Positions 25,473 through 32,789 of a stretch of 64,000 nucleotides of DNA are shown piece by piece. The first letter of the stretch is position 1; the number at the start of each line of letters is the position of its first letter. The position numbers and the translations under genes were made by a program. Source of the stretch: Sphingosinicella ginsenosidimutans (GTDB taxonomy: Bacteria > Pseudomonadota > Alphaproteobacteria > Sphingomonadales > Sphingomonadaceae); contig NZ_VOQQ01000001.1 in assembly GCF_007995055.1 (NCBI RefSeq), positions 1,781,001 to 1,845,000 on the forward strand, given 5' to 3'. The notes under the pieces were generated by a model, which ran no database searches, was not told the DNA's origin, and worked only from the letters and a program-made list of their open reading frames with translations.

Positions 25473-26146
25473 GCGCTTTGCGCGAAGCGCCGGCTGCGCC
25501 ACTGCCGGATCGCGTCATCCTCCTGGCGCGCGAGGATTTCGAGCCGGCCGATGACGCGCTCCTGCCAATGCAGCTCCGCACGCGACAAACGCTCGAGCCG
25601 CGCCGCGATGGGGCCGGCGATCACGAAGGCGATGAACAGGCCGTAGAGCGTCGTCAGCATCGCCGTCGCCATCGCCGGCCCCATCGCCGCGACGTCGTGC
25701 ATCCGCGCGAACATCGCGACGAGCCCGAAGACCGTGCCGATCATGCCCATCGCCGGGCCGATCTCGCTCGCCGATCGCCACAACCGGATCGCGCCCTCGT
25801 GCCGGGCCCGGCGATCGTCCAGATCATCGCGCGCCCAGGCGGCGAACGTCTCGCTGCCGTCGGCCTCGGCGAGGCGGCAGGCGGCGCGGCGCACGAAATC
25901 GACCGGCGTCTTCACGCGGTCGGCGCAGACGATGCCTTTATATTCGGAAATGCGCTGGATCTGGCGCACGGCGCGCTCGGCGGTGCGGCCGTCCTCTTCG
26001 GGCCGGGCGCGAAGCAGCGGGCGCAAGGCGGCGATCGCGCGCCGGGCGTCCGCGGCGGTCGCCTGGACGATGACGGCGAGGCCGGTGCCGCCGAAGACGA
26101 GGAGGAAGGCGACGGGATCGAAGAAACGCTCGAACAGGCCCGACAT
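25469..26146 (-). CDS. MotA-like stator protein (second pair)
   Basis: 225 residues. Segments 'PVAFLLVFGGTGLAVIVQA', 'GPAMGMIGTVFGLVAMFARM' and 'MATAMLTTLYGLFIAFVIAGPIAARLERL' correspond to the MotA/TolQ/ExbB proton channel core, with a cytoplasmic loop between. GAGGA precedes the ATG. Divergent from flgB and translationally coupled to the short MotB-like gene. It differs from the MotA at 35261, so the cluster encodes two stator-type pairs. Confidence 0.82.
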   Translation of the reverse strand: MSGLFERFFDPVAFLLVFGGTGLAVIVQATAADARRAIAALRPLLRARPEEDGRTAERAVRQIQRISEYKGIVCADRVKTPVDFVRRAACRLAEADGSETFAAWARDDLDDRRARHEGAIRLWRSASEIGPAMGMIGTVFGLVAMFARMHDVAAMGPAMATAMLTTLYGLFIAFVIAGPIAARLERLSRAELHWQERVIGRLEILARQEDDAIRQWRSRRFAQSA

Positions 26147-26162
26147 CCCGATCCTCCCCGCA

Positions 26163-26180
26163 CCGGCAAGAAAGTGCCGG
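26163..26180. promoter_or_regulatory. Palindrome CGGCA-N6-TGCCG, distal site upstream of flgB
   Basis: CCGGCA (26163-26168), six bases, TGCCGG (26175-26180). Same arms and spacing as the site at 15837. It is centred 20 bp from the next copy, two turns of the helix, and about 207 bp before the flgB start point. Confidence 0.65.
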
Positions 26181-26182
26181 CC

Positions 26183-26200
26183 CCGGCAAAAACTTGCCGG
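26183..26200. promoter_or_regulatory. Palindrome CGGCA-N6-TGCCG, proximal site upstream of flgB
   Basis: CCGGCAAAAACTTGCCGG, a perfect dyad apart from four central bases (26183-26200). With the distal copy it forms a tandem pair in the divergent motA-like/flgB spacer, a likely enhancer for the sigma-54 promoter at 26253. Confidence 0.68.
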
Positions 26201-26252
26201 TCCTCACACGAAACACGCTTCGGCAGGGGCGCACGGCCAGCGCGCAACGAGT

Positions 26253-26267
26253 TGGCACGATCATTGC
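26253..26267 (+). promoter_or_regulatory. Sigma-54 promoter of flgB-flgL
   Basis: TGGCACGATCATTGC: full -24 TGGCACG, 4 bp, -12 TTGC. The start point is expected near 26279, about 58 bases before the flgB ATG. Confidence 0.88.
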
Positions 26268-26336
26268 GTGTGTCGGGCCGGACGCCCCTGCCTGTCAGAA
26301 TAACGACGGGTGCGGGCGAAGCTTTAGGAGGTTTCG

Positions 26337-26690
26337 ATGGCCCAGGGCGACAGCCTGTTCGGCATCCACGGCACCGCGCTGGCGCTGCGTTCGCAGCGCC
26401 TGTCGCTGCTCGCATCGAACATCGCCAACGCCGCGACGCCCGGTTACCAGGCGCGCGACATCGATTTCAATTCGGCGCTCGACATGGCCCAGCGCGGCTA
26501 TGGCGCCGATCGGGCGGCGTCCCAGTCCGTCCAGTACCGGATTCCGACCGAGGCCTCGATGGACGGCAACACGGTCGAGCTTTCCACCGAACAGACGCTC
26601 TTCGCGGAGAATGCGGTCCAGTACCGCACGACGCTGGCCTTCCTCGAAGGCCGCATCTCCACGATCCGGCGCGCGCTCAAGGGGGACTAG
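26337..26690 (+). CDS. flgB: Flagellar proximal rod protein FlgB
   Basis: 117 residues. 'LFGIHGTALALRSQRLSLLASNIANAATPGYQARDIDFNSAL' is the FlgB N-terminal rod motif with the ANT(T)PGY signature; the C-terminal 'NAVQYRTTLAFLEGRISTIRRALKGD' forms the partner helix. A perfect TAGGAGG lies five bases before the ATG. First gene of an 11-gene rod-hook operon. Confidence 0.96.
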   Translation: MAQGDSLFGIHGTALALRSQRLSLLASNIANAATPGYQARDIDFNSALDMAQRGYGADRAASQSVQYRIPTEASMDGNTVELSTEQTLFAENAVQYRTTLAFLEGRISTIRRALKGD

Positions 26691-26691
26691 G

Positions 26692-27096
26692 ATGAGCAGT
26701 CCGATGAACGTCTTCGATATCGCCGGGCGCGCCATGTCGGCGCAGCTGATGCGATTGAACGCGACCGCATCGAACCTGGCCAATGCCGGCTCGGTCTCGG
26801 GCAGCCGCGAGACCGCCTTTCGCGCGCTTCGGCCCGTCTTCCGCACCGTCGAGGACAGCCCCGGCGTCGCCACCGTCCAGGTCGACCGCGTCGTCCAGGC
26901 CAATATCGAGCCGACCCGCCGCCACGATCCCAATCATCCGCTCGCGGATGCCAATGGCGACGTATGGGACGCCGGCGTCGATCAGTCGGCCGAGCTCATC
27001 GATATGGTCGAGGCCGCTCGCCAGTACCAGAACAACGTCCAGGTCCTCCAGACCGCCAAGACCCTCACCCTCGACACATTGAAGCTCGGACAATGA
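26692..27096 (+). CDS. flgC: Flagellar proximal rod protein FlgC
   Basis: 134 residues. 'MNVFDIAGRAMSAQLMRLNATASNLANAGSVSGS' and C-terminal 'NVQVLQTAKTLTLDTLKLGQ' match FlgC. An alternative in-frame ATG is at 26704. Starts one base after the flgB stop and overlaps flgD by four bases. Confidence 0.95.
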   Translation: MSSPMNVFDIAGRAMSAQLMRLNATASNLANAGSVSGSRETAFRALRPVFRTVEDSPGVATVQVDRVVQANIEPTRRHDPNHPLADANGDVWDAGVDQSAELIDMVEAARQYQNNVQVLQTAKTLTLDTLKLGQ

Positions 27097-27773
27097 CCAG
27101 CACGGACACCAGCAATTCGCTCGGGTCGCTCACCGATCCGACCAGCGCCTCGACGACGGTCAATTCGTCGGCGATGTCGCAGCTCAACCAGAACGATTTC
27201 CTGCGGCTGATGACGACCCAGCTCACCACCCAGGATCCGTTCAATCCGGTCGACAACACGCAGATGGTCGCCCAGATGGCGCAATTCTCGCAGGTCGCCG
27301 GCATCGCGCAGATGAACCAGAGCCTGCAGCAGCTCGTGACCTCCATGGGCGGCAATCGCATTTCCGATGCGGCGAGCTGGATCGGCCGGTCGATGCTCGT
27401 CCAGTCCGACATCGCGACGCCGCTCAGGGACGGCAGCTATTCCGGCGCGGTCAGCCTTCCCAACGGCGCCGACAGCGTCACGATCAACTTCGTCGACGCC
27501 AACGGCCAGGTCGTCCACAGCCAGAGCGCGACCGATCAGGTCGCCGGCACCATGCCCTTCGCATGGGACGGCAAGGACGATGACGGCAATGTCGTCGCGA
27601 CCGGCCCGCTCTCGATCCAGGTCGTCGCTCGGGTGAACGGACAGAACACCTCGCCGGCCACCGCCACCTGGACATCGATCGCCGGCATCCAGTCGCCCGC
27701 CAATGGCGGCGCCACCCAGCTCGTCACCGGGCTCGGCATCCTTTCACCCGAAGACGCGATCCGTCTCGCCTGA
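27093..27773 (+). CDS. flgD: Flagellar hook cap FlgD
   Basis: 226 residues. The N-terminal 'LNQNDFLRLMTTQLTTQDPFNPVDNTQMVAQMAQFSQVAGIAQMNQSL' is the conserved FlgD segment; the C-terminal part has a FlgD Ig-like/Tudor arrangement ('FAWDGKDDDGNVVATGPLSIQV'). FlgD caps the growing hook. ATGA junction with flgC. Confidence 0.95.
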   Translation: MTSTDTSNSLGSLTDPTSASTTVNSSAMSQLNQNDFLRLMTTQLTTQDPFNPVDNTQMVAQMAQFSQVAGIAQMNQSLQQLVTSMGGNRISDAASWIGRSMLVQSDIATPLRDGSYSGAVSLPNGADSVTINFVDANGQVVHSQSATDQVAGTMPFAWDGKDDDGNVVATGPLSIQVVARVNGQNTSPATATWTSIAGIQSPANGGATQLVTGLGILSPEDAIRLA

Positions 27774-27797
27774 CCGATTACCAAAGGAGCATCCGAC

Positions 27798-29084
27798 ATG
27801 TCCTTCTACACCTCGCTCTCCGGCCTTCGCGGCGCGCAGACCGATCTTTCGGTCATTTCGAACAACATCGCGAATGTCGGCTCGATCGGCTTCAAGCGCA
27901 GCCGCGCCGAATTCGGCGACATCATGCCGCCGTCGACGACGACCGCGGGCCAGGGCACGCGGCTCAAGTCGATCGAGCAGCAGTTCACGCAGGGCGGCTT
28001 CGAAACCTCTGAGCGCGAGCTCGATCTCGCCATTTCGGGCACCGGCTTCTTCGTCACGCGCGACGCGCTGACCGCCGGCTCGACCTATTTCTCGCGCAAC
28101 GGTTCGCTGAAGGTGGACGGCCAGCGCTACCTGGTCGATTCGAACGGCGGCTACATCCAGGTGCTGCCGGTCGATACCGAGGGCAACATCACGGCGACCG
28201 GCCTTGGCGCCGCCCGCAACATCCAGCTTCCGCTGACCTCGGGCACGCCGCGCGCGACCTCGCTGCTCAGCCTCGGCGTCAGCCTGCCGCAGACCGCGGA
28301 CAAGCCCGATACGCGCGCCGTCTACAATCCGGGTCACCCCTACACGTTCGACCGGCTCGACGCGAACAGCTACAATTTCTCGCAGCAGACCACGGTCTAT
28401 GACAGCGAGGGCAACGCCCAGGCGGCGACGCTCTATTTCGTGCGAACGGGATCGACCACCGCCGGCGACGCCGCCGACACGTGGGATGTCCACCTGTTCG
28501 TCGGCAACGAGGAAGCCTCGGCGAGCGGCTCGACCCCGGTCGTCCCGCTCCAGCTCACCTTCGATGCCAGCGGCAACCTCACCTCGCCGACGACCTCGAC
28601 GACATTCAGCTCCGTCCTGCCGTCGGGCGCCTCGGCGCCGATCGCGCTGACGGTCGATCTCGGCACCGCGACCCACCAGGGCCCGGGCACCTTCTCGGTC
28701 GATTCGGTGAACCAGGACGGCGTCGCCTCGGCCAAGTTCAGCGACGTTTCGATCGGCGAGGATGGGCTCATCACCGCGGTCTTCTCCGATGGCAGCACGC
28801 AGGCGCTCGGCAAGCTCATCATCGCCAATTTCTCCAACCCGGCGGGTCTTCGCCAGCAGGGCGACGGCCGCTGGACCATCACCGGGGACAGCGGCGCTGC
28901 GATCATCGGCCAGGCCGGCAATGACGGCTTCGGCCGCATCCAGACCGGCGCGCTCGAACAGTCGAACGTCGACGTGACCGAAGAGCTCGTCTCGCTGATC
29001 GCGGCGCAGCGCAATTTCCAGGCGAATGCCAAGGCGCTCGAGACCGCGAACACGATGACCGATTCGATCATCAACCTGCGCTGA
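27798..29084 (+). CDS. flgE: Flagellar hook protein FlgE
   Basis: 428 residues. N-terminal 'FYTSLSGLRGAQTDLSVISNNIANVGSIGFKRSRAEFGDI' and C-terminal 'EELVSLIAAQRNFQANAKALETANTMTDSIINLR' frame the variable middle part typical of the hook subunit. AAAGGAG precedes the ATG. Confidence 0.96.
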   Translation: MSFYTSLSGLRGAQTDLSVISNNIANVGSIGFKRSRAEFGDIMPPSTTTAGQGTRLKSIEQQFTQGGFETSERELDLAISGTGFFVTRDALTAGSTYFSRNGSLKVDGQRYLVDSNGGYIQVLPVDTEGNITATGLGAARNIQLPLTSGTPRATSLLSLGVSLPQTADKPDTRAVYNPGHPYTFDRLDANSYNFSQQTTVYDSEGNAQAATLYFVRTGSTTAGDAADTWDVHLFVGNEEASASGSTPVVPLQLTFDASGNLTSPTTSTTFSSVLPSGASAPIALTVDLGTATHQGPGTFSVDSVNQDGVASAKFSDVSIGEDGLITAVFSDGSTQALGKLIIANFSNPAGLRQQGDGRWTITGDSGAAIIGQAGNDGFGRIQTGALEQSNVDVTEELVSLIAAQRNFQANAKALETANTMTDSIINLR

Positions 29085-29107
29085 GGATGAAAAGGGACCG
29101 CTGACCG

Positions 29108-29851
29108 ATGGACCGGATCGTCCATACCTCGCTCTCGGCGCTTCGCGCCGCGATGGCTGCCCAGACGGCGACGGCGCACAACCTCGCCAACGCCAACACG
29201 CCGGGCTTCCGCGCGGACATGGCGTCGGCGCGTGCCCTGTGGATCCGGGGCGCGGGCCTGGAGGCGCGCGCGCCGGCTTCGGAAGAGGTCGTCGCCGCCG
29301 ACATGAATGCGGGCGAGATCCATTCCACTGGGCGCGGCCTCGACGTCGCCATGCAGGGCGATGCGATGCTCACCGTCCAGGCGGCGAATGGCGAGGAGGC
29401 CTATTCCCGCCGCGGCGATCTGCAGCTCAACGATTCCGGGCTGCTCACCACCGGCGACGGCCATCCCGTGCTCGGCGATTCCGGGCCGATCACCTTGCCG
29501 CCCGCCGATTCGATGCGGATCGCCGAGGACGGCACGATCTGGATCGTCCCGCCCGGCGGCGATCCGGGCCAGCCCCAGCAGGTGGACCGGCTGAAGCTGG
29601 TCTCGCCCGCCGGCTCGCAGATCGTGAAGGGCGTCGACAATCTGTTCCGCGTGCCTAATGGCGGCGCGCTTCCGTCCGATCCCGGGGCGCGGCTCACCGC
29701 CGGCAGCCTCGAAGGATCGAACGTCCAGACCAGCCAGGCGCTGATCGACATGATCCAGGCGAGCCGCGCCTGGGATACGCAGCTCAAGCTGATTTCCACG
29801 GCCCGCGACATGGATACCGCGGCCACGGATCTCATGCGGCTGCCCGGATAG
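29108..29851 (+). CDS. flgF: Flagellar proximal rod protein FlgF
   Basis: 247 residues. 'VHTSLSALRAAMAAQTATAHNLANANTPGFRADMASARAL' and the C-terminal 'QTSQALIDMIQASRAWDTQLKLISTARDMD' are FlgF features. Placed between hook and distal rod genes as usual. Confidence 0.94.
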   Translation: MDRIVHTSLSALRAAMAAQTATAHNLANANTPGFRADMASARALWIRGAGLEARAPASEEVVAADMNAGEIHSTGRGLDVAMQGDAMLTVQAANGEEAYSRRGDLQLNDSGLLTTGDGHPVLGDSGPITLPPADSMRIAEDGTIWIVPPGGDPGQPQQVDRLKLVSPAGSQIVKGVDNLFRVPNGGALPSDPGARLTAGSLEGSNVQTSQALIDMIQASRAWDTQLKLISTARDMDTAATDLMRLPG

Positions 29852-29868
29852 GTTCAAGGAGAAGGACT

Positions 29869-30657
29869 ATGAGCACCGCCGCCCTCGACGTCGCCCGCAC
29901 CGGGCTCGACGCACAGGACCAGCGCATGCGCGTCATCGCCAACAATCTGGCGAACGTGAACACGACCGGGTTCAAGCGCGACCGCGCCGAATTCCAGACG
30001 CTGGCCTATCAGCTGATGACCGCGGCCGGCGCCAATTCGGCCGGCGACAATCGCTATGCGGTCGGCCTCAACCTCGGCACCGGCGTGCGGATGACCGGCA
30101 CCTCGCGCGAGGTGACGCAGGGCACGATGAACAATACCGGCAACCCGCTCGACATGGCGATCGAGGGCGAGGGCTATTTCCAGGTGACGCGCCCGGACGG
30201 CACCCTTGCCTATACCCGCGCCGGCAATTTCCATCTCTCGCCGGAAGGCAAGATCGTCACCTCCGACGGCATGCCGCTCCAGCCGGAAATCCAGATCCCG
30301 GACAATGCCCAGTCGATCACGATCGGCGCCGACGGCACGGTTTCGGTGACGCTGCCCGGACAGGCGGATCCGAGCCAGGTCGGCAAGATCGACATCTCGC
30401 GCTTCGCCAATCCGGCGGGCCTGCAGGCGATCGGCAACAATCTCTACATGGAGACCGCGGCCAGCGGCACCGCCCAGACCGGCGGCGCGACCGAGGAAGG
30501 CCGCGGCGCGATCCGCCAGTCCACGCTCGAGGCGTCCAACGTCAACGTCGTCCAGGAGCTGGTCGACATGATCGAGACGCAGCGCGCCTATGAGGTCAAT
30601 TCGAAGATGATCCAGTCGACCGACGAGATGCTGCGCAATGCGAACCAGCAGATCTAA
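29869..30657 (+). CDS. flgG: Flagellar distal rod protein FlgG
   Basis: 262 residues. 'LDVARTGLDAQDQRMRVIANNLANVNTTGFKRDRAEFQTLAYQ' and 'ASNVNVVQELVDMIETQRAYEVNSKMIQSTDEMLRNANQQ' are the classic distal rod ends, and the 260-262 residue length is standard. AAGGAG precedes the ATG. Confidence 0.97.
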   Translation: MSTAALDVARTGLDAQDQRMRVIANNLANVNTTGFKRDRAEFQTLAYQLMTAAGANSAGDNRYAVGLNLGTGVRMTGTSREVTQGTMNNTGNPLDMAIEGEGYFQVTRPDGTLAYTRAGNFHLSPEGKIVTSDGMPLQPEIQIPDNAQSITIGADGTVSVTLPGQADPSQVGKIDISRFANPAGLQAIGNNLYMETAASGTAQTGGATEEGRGAIRQSTLEASNVNVVQELVDMIETQRAYEVNSKMIQSTDEMLRNANQQI

Positions 30658-30658
30658 G

Positions 30659-31312
30659 ATGCGCCGCGCCGCTCTTCTCGCCTGCGCCGCCGTGCTGCTC
30701 ACCGCCGCGCATCGGCCGCGCGTGCCGGAACCGGATTATCATCCGGTGCTCCCGGTCGCGCCGCCGCCGCCGCCCGCGAACGGATCGATCTTCCAGGCCT
30801 CGCAGGGCTTCACCCCGCTGACGAGCGGCGCCCGCGCCGGCGCCGTCGGCGACGTGCTGACGATCACCCTCGTCGAGCGCACCCAGGGGCAGAGCACGAC
30901 GACGTCGCAGACCGCCCACACGGGCAGCATCGGCCTCACCCCGCCGAGCACCGGCCCCCTGTCGCTCTTCTCCCCGACCGACGCGTCGGCCGGCGGCAAT
31001 TCGACCTTCCAGGGGAGCGGTCAGACCGCCCAGGCGAACAGCCTTGTCGGCGAGATCAGCGTCACCGTGGCGGAGGTGCTCCCGAACGGATCGCTGGTCG
31101 TTCGCGGCGAAAAGCAGCTTCGGATCAATCGCGGCAACGAATCGATCCGCCTGTCGGGTATCGTCCGCCCGTCGGACATCGGCCCGGACAATCGCGTGCC
31201 ATCGACGCGTATCGCCAACGCGCGGATCGATTATGTCGGCCGCGGCGAGATCAGCCGCGCCAGCCGCCAGGGCTGGCTGCAGCGCTTCTTCACCATGCTC
31301 AGCCCGTTCTGA
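30659..31312 (+). CDS. flgH: Flagellar L-ring protein FlgH, lipobox unclear
   Basis: 217 residues from ATG 30659, one base after the flgG stop. 'ANGSIFQASQGFTPLTSGARAGAVGDVLTITLVERTQGQSTTT' and 'EVLPNGSLVVRGEKQLRINRGNESIRLSGIVRPSDIGPDN' identify FlgH. The signal segment (MRRAALLACAAVLLTAAHRP) has its only cysteine at residue 9, inside the hydrophobic stretch, and no standard L-x-x-C after it; an earlier start at 30638 would put LLAC at residue 16. Lipid anchoring is thus uncertain. Confidence 0.93.
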   Translation: MRRAALLACAAVLLTAAHRPRVPEPDYHPVLPVAPPPPPANGSIFQASQGFTPLTSGARAGAVGDVLTITLVERTQGQSTTTSQTAHTGSIGLTPPSTGPLSLFSPTDASAGGNSTFQGSGQTAQANSLVGEISVTVAEVLPNGSLVVRGEKQLRINRGNESIRLSGIVRPSDIGPDNRVPSTRIANARIDYVGRGEISRASRQGWLQRFFTMLSPF

Positions 31313-31323
31313 GGAACCCCGCC

Positions 31324-32427
31324 ATGATCCGTCGCCTGCTTCTCGCCCTTGTCCTCTGCCTTGCCGCGGCCTCGCCGGCGGCGGCGCAGATGACGCGCAT
31401 CAAGGACCTCGGCTCGTTCCAGGGCGTGCGCCCGAACCAGCTCGTCGGCTACGGCATCGTGGTCGGGCTCGCCGGCACCGGCGACGACAATCTCGAATAT
31501 GCGACGCAGGGGATGAACGGCGTCGCCTCGCGCTTCGGCCTCACGCTGCCGCCCGGCGTCAATCCGGCGCTCAAGAATGCGGCGGCGGTGATGGTGACGG
31601 CGGACCTGCCGCCCTTCGCGCGGCCGGGCCAGGTGCTCGACATCACCGTCTCGGCGCTCGGCCGGGCGCGTTCGCTTCGCGGCGGCACGCTGATCCTCAC
31701 CCCGCTGCGCGGTGCGGACAACCAGATCTACGCGATGGCGCAGGGCAATCTCGCCGTCGGCGGCCTCGGCGTCACCGCGCAGGACGGCAGCCAGGTTTCG
31801 GTCAACGTGCCCTCGGCCGGCCGCATCCCGGGCGGCGCCACGGTGGAGCGCGCGGTCGACACCGGCTTCGCGACGGCGCCGGGCCTCGTCTTCAATCTCA
31901 GCGAATCCGATTTCACCACCGCGGAACGGGTCGCCAATGCGATCAATTCCGGCCTCGGCCAGCCGATCGCGCGTGCGATCGACGGCGTGTCGATCGCGAT
32001 CGAGGCGCCCCTGGGGGCGGAGGTCCGCACCTCGCTGATCAGCCGGATCGAGAATCTTCCGGTCCAGCCGGCCGACGCGCCGGCGCGGGTCATCGTCAAC
32101 GCGCGCACCGGCACGGTCGTGATCAACGGCGCGGTTCGGATCAGCCCGGCGGCGGTCAGCCACGGCCGGCTCACCGTCGCGGTCCAGGAAAATCCCACCG
32201 TGGTCCAGCCGGCGCCGCTCAGCAACGGCCGCACCGCCGTCCAGCAGCAGAGCAATATCGAGGTCACCGAGCATCGCTCGCCGATGTTCGAGCTGCCGCA
32301 GGGCGCGAGCCTTGCCGACATCGTCCGCGCGGTGAACGCGATCGGCGCGGCGCCGTCCGATCTGGTCGCGATCCTCGAAGCGCTGAAACAGGCGGGCGCG
32401 CTGCGCGCCGATCTGGTGATCCTGTGA
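31324..32427 (+). CDS. flgI: Flagellar P-ring protein FlgI
   Basis: 367 residues with a Sec signal peptide (MIRRLLLALVLCLAAASPAAAQ). 'RIKDLGSFQGVRPNQLVGYGIVVGLAGTGDD' and 'DIVRAVNAIGAAPSDLVAILEALKQAGALRADLVIL' are the conserved ends. FlgI forms the periplasmic bushing around the rod, assembled with FlgA. Confidence 0.97.
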   Translation: MIRRLLLALVLCLAAASPAAAQMTRIKDLGSFQGVRPNQLVGYGIVVGLAGTGDDNLEYATQGMNGVASRFGLTLPPGVNPALKNAAAVMVTADLPPFARPGQVLDITVSALGRARSLRGGTLILTPLRGADNQIYAMAQGNLAVGGLGVTAQDGSQVSVNVPSAGRIPGGATVERAVDTGFATAPGLVFNLSESDFTTAERVANAINSGLGQPIARAIDGVSIAIEAPLGAEVRTSLISRIENLPVQPADAPARVIVNARTGTVVINGAVRISPAAVSHGRLTVAVQENPTVVQPAPLSNGRTAVQQQSNIEVTEHRSPMFELPQGASLADIVRAVNAIGAAPSDLVAILEALKQAGALRADLVIL

Positions 32428-32789
32428 GCGCGCAGATCGGCCCGGCCTATTCGCTCGCACCGGGGGCCAACGGCCCGATCGGCGCGCAGCAGGACCCGCG
32501 CGATCGGCTGCGCACGGCCGCGCAGCAGTTCGAGGCCGTGTTCCTGCGCCAGATGATCGGATCGATGCGCCAGGCCAAGCTGGCCGACAACTGGCTCGAC
32601 AGCAGCGCCACCGATCAGTTCCAGGAAATGGCCGACGCCCGGCTCGCCGACAGCATGTCGCAGCAGGGGGCGTTCGGCATCGCCCAGATGCTGATCTCGC
32701 AGTTCGAACATCAGCTCGGCGGCGGCCAGCCCCAATCGTCCGGCGGCGACACGCGGCCCGGCGCCGACAGCAATGGAGCACGTTCGTGA
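32424..32789 (+). CDS. flgJ: FlgJ-like rod cap, N-terminal domain only
   Basis: 121 residues from a GTG at 32424 overlapping the flgI stop. 'RLRTAAQQFEAVFLRQMIGSMRQAKLADNW' ... 'FQEMADARLADSMSQQGAFGIAQMLISQF' is the FlgJ rod-cap domain. The C-terminal glucosaminidase domain of enterobacterial FlgJ (about 300 residues in total) is absent, a common alphaproteobacterial state; the separate transglycosylase at 22905 may supply that activity. Confidence 0.9.
   Translation: MSAQIGPAYSLAPGANGPIGAQQDPRDRLRTAAQQFEAVFLRQMIGSMRQAKLADNWLDSSATDQFQEMADARLADSMSQQGAFGIAQMLISQFEHQLGGGQPQSSGGDTRPGADSNGARS

Noticed and set aside
26163..26180. Minus-strand GGCAC-TTTC-TTGC as a sigma-54 promoter for the motA-like gene
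   Set aside because: Only four bases separate GGCAC from TTGC, one fewer than required for -24/-12 spacing; the stretch is better explained as part of the palindrome.
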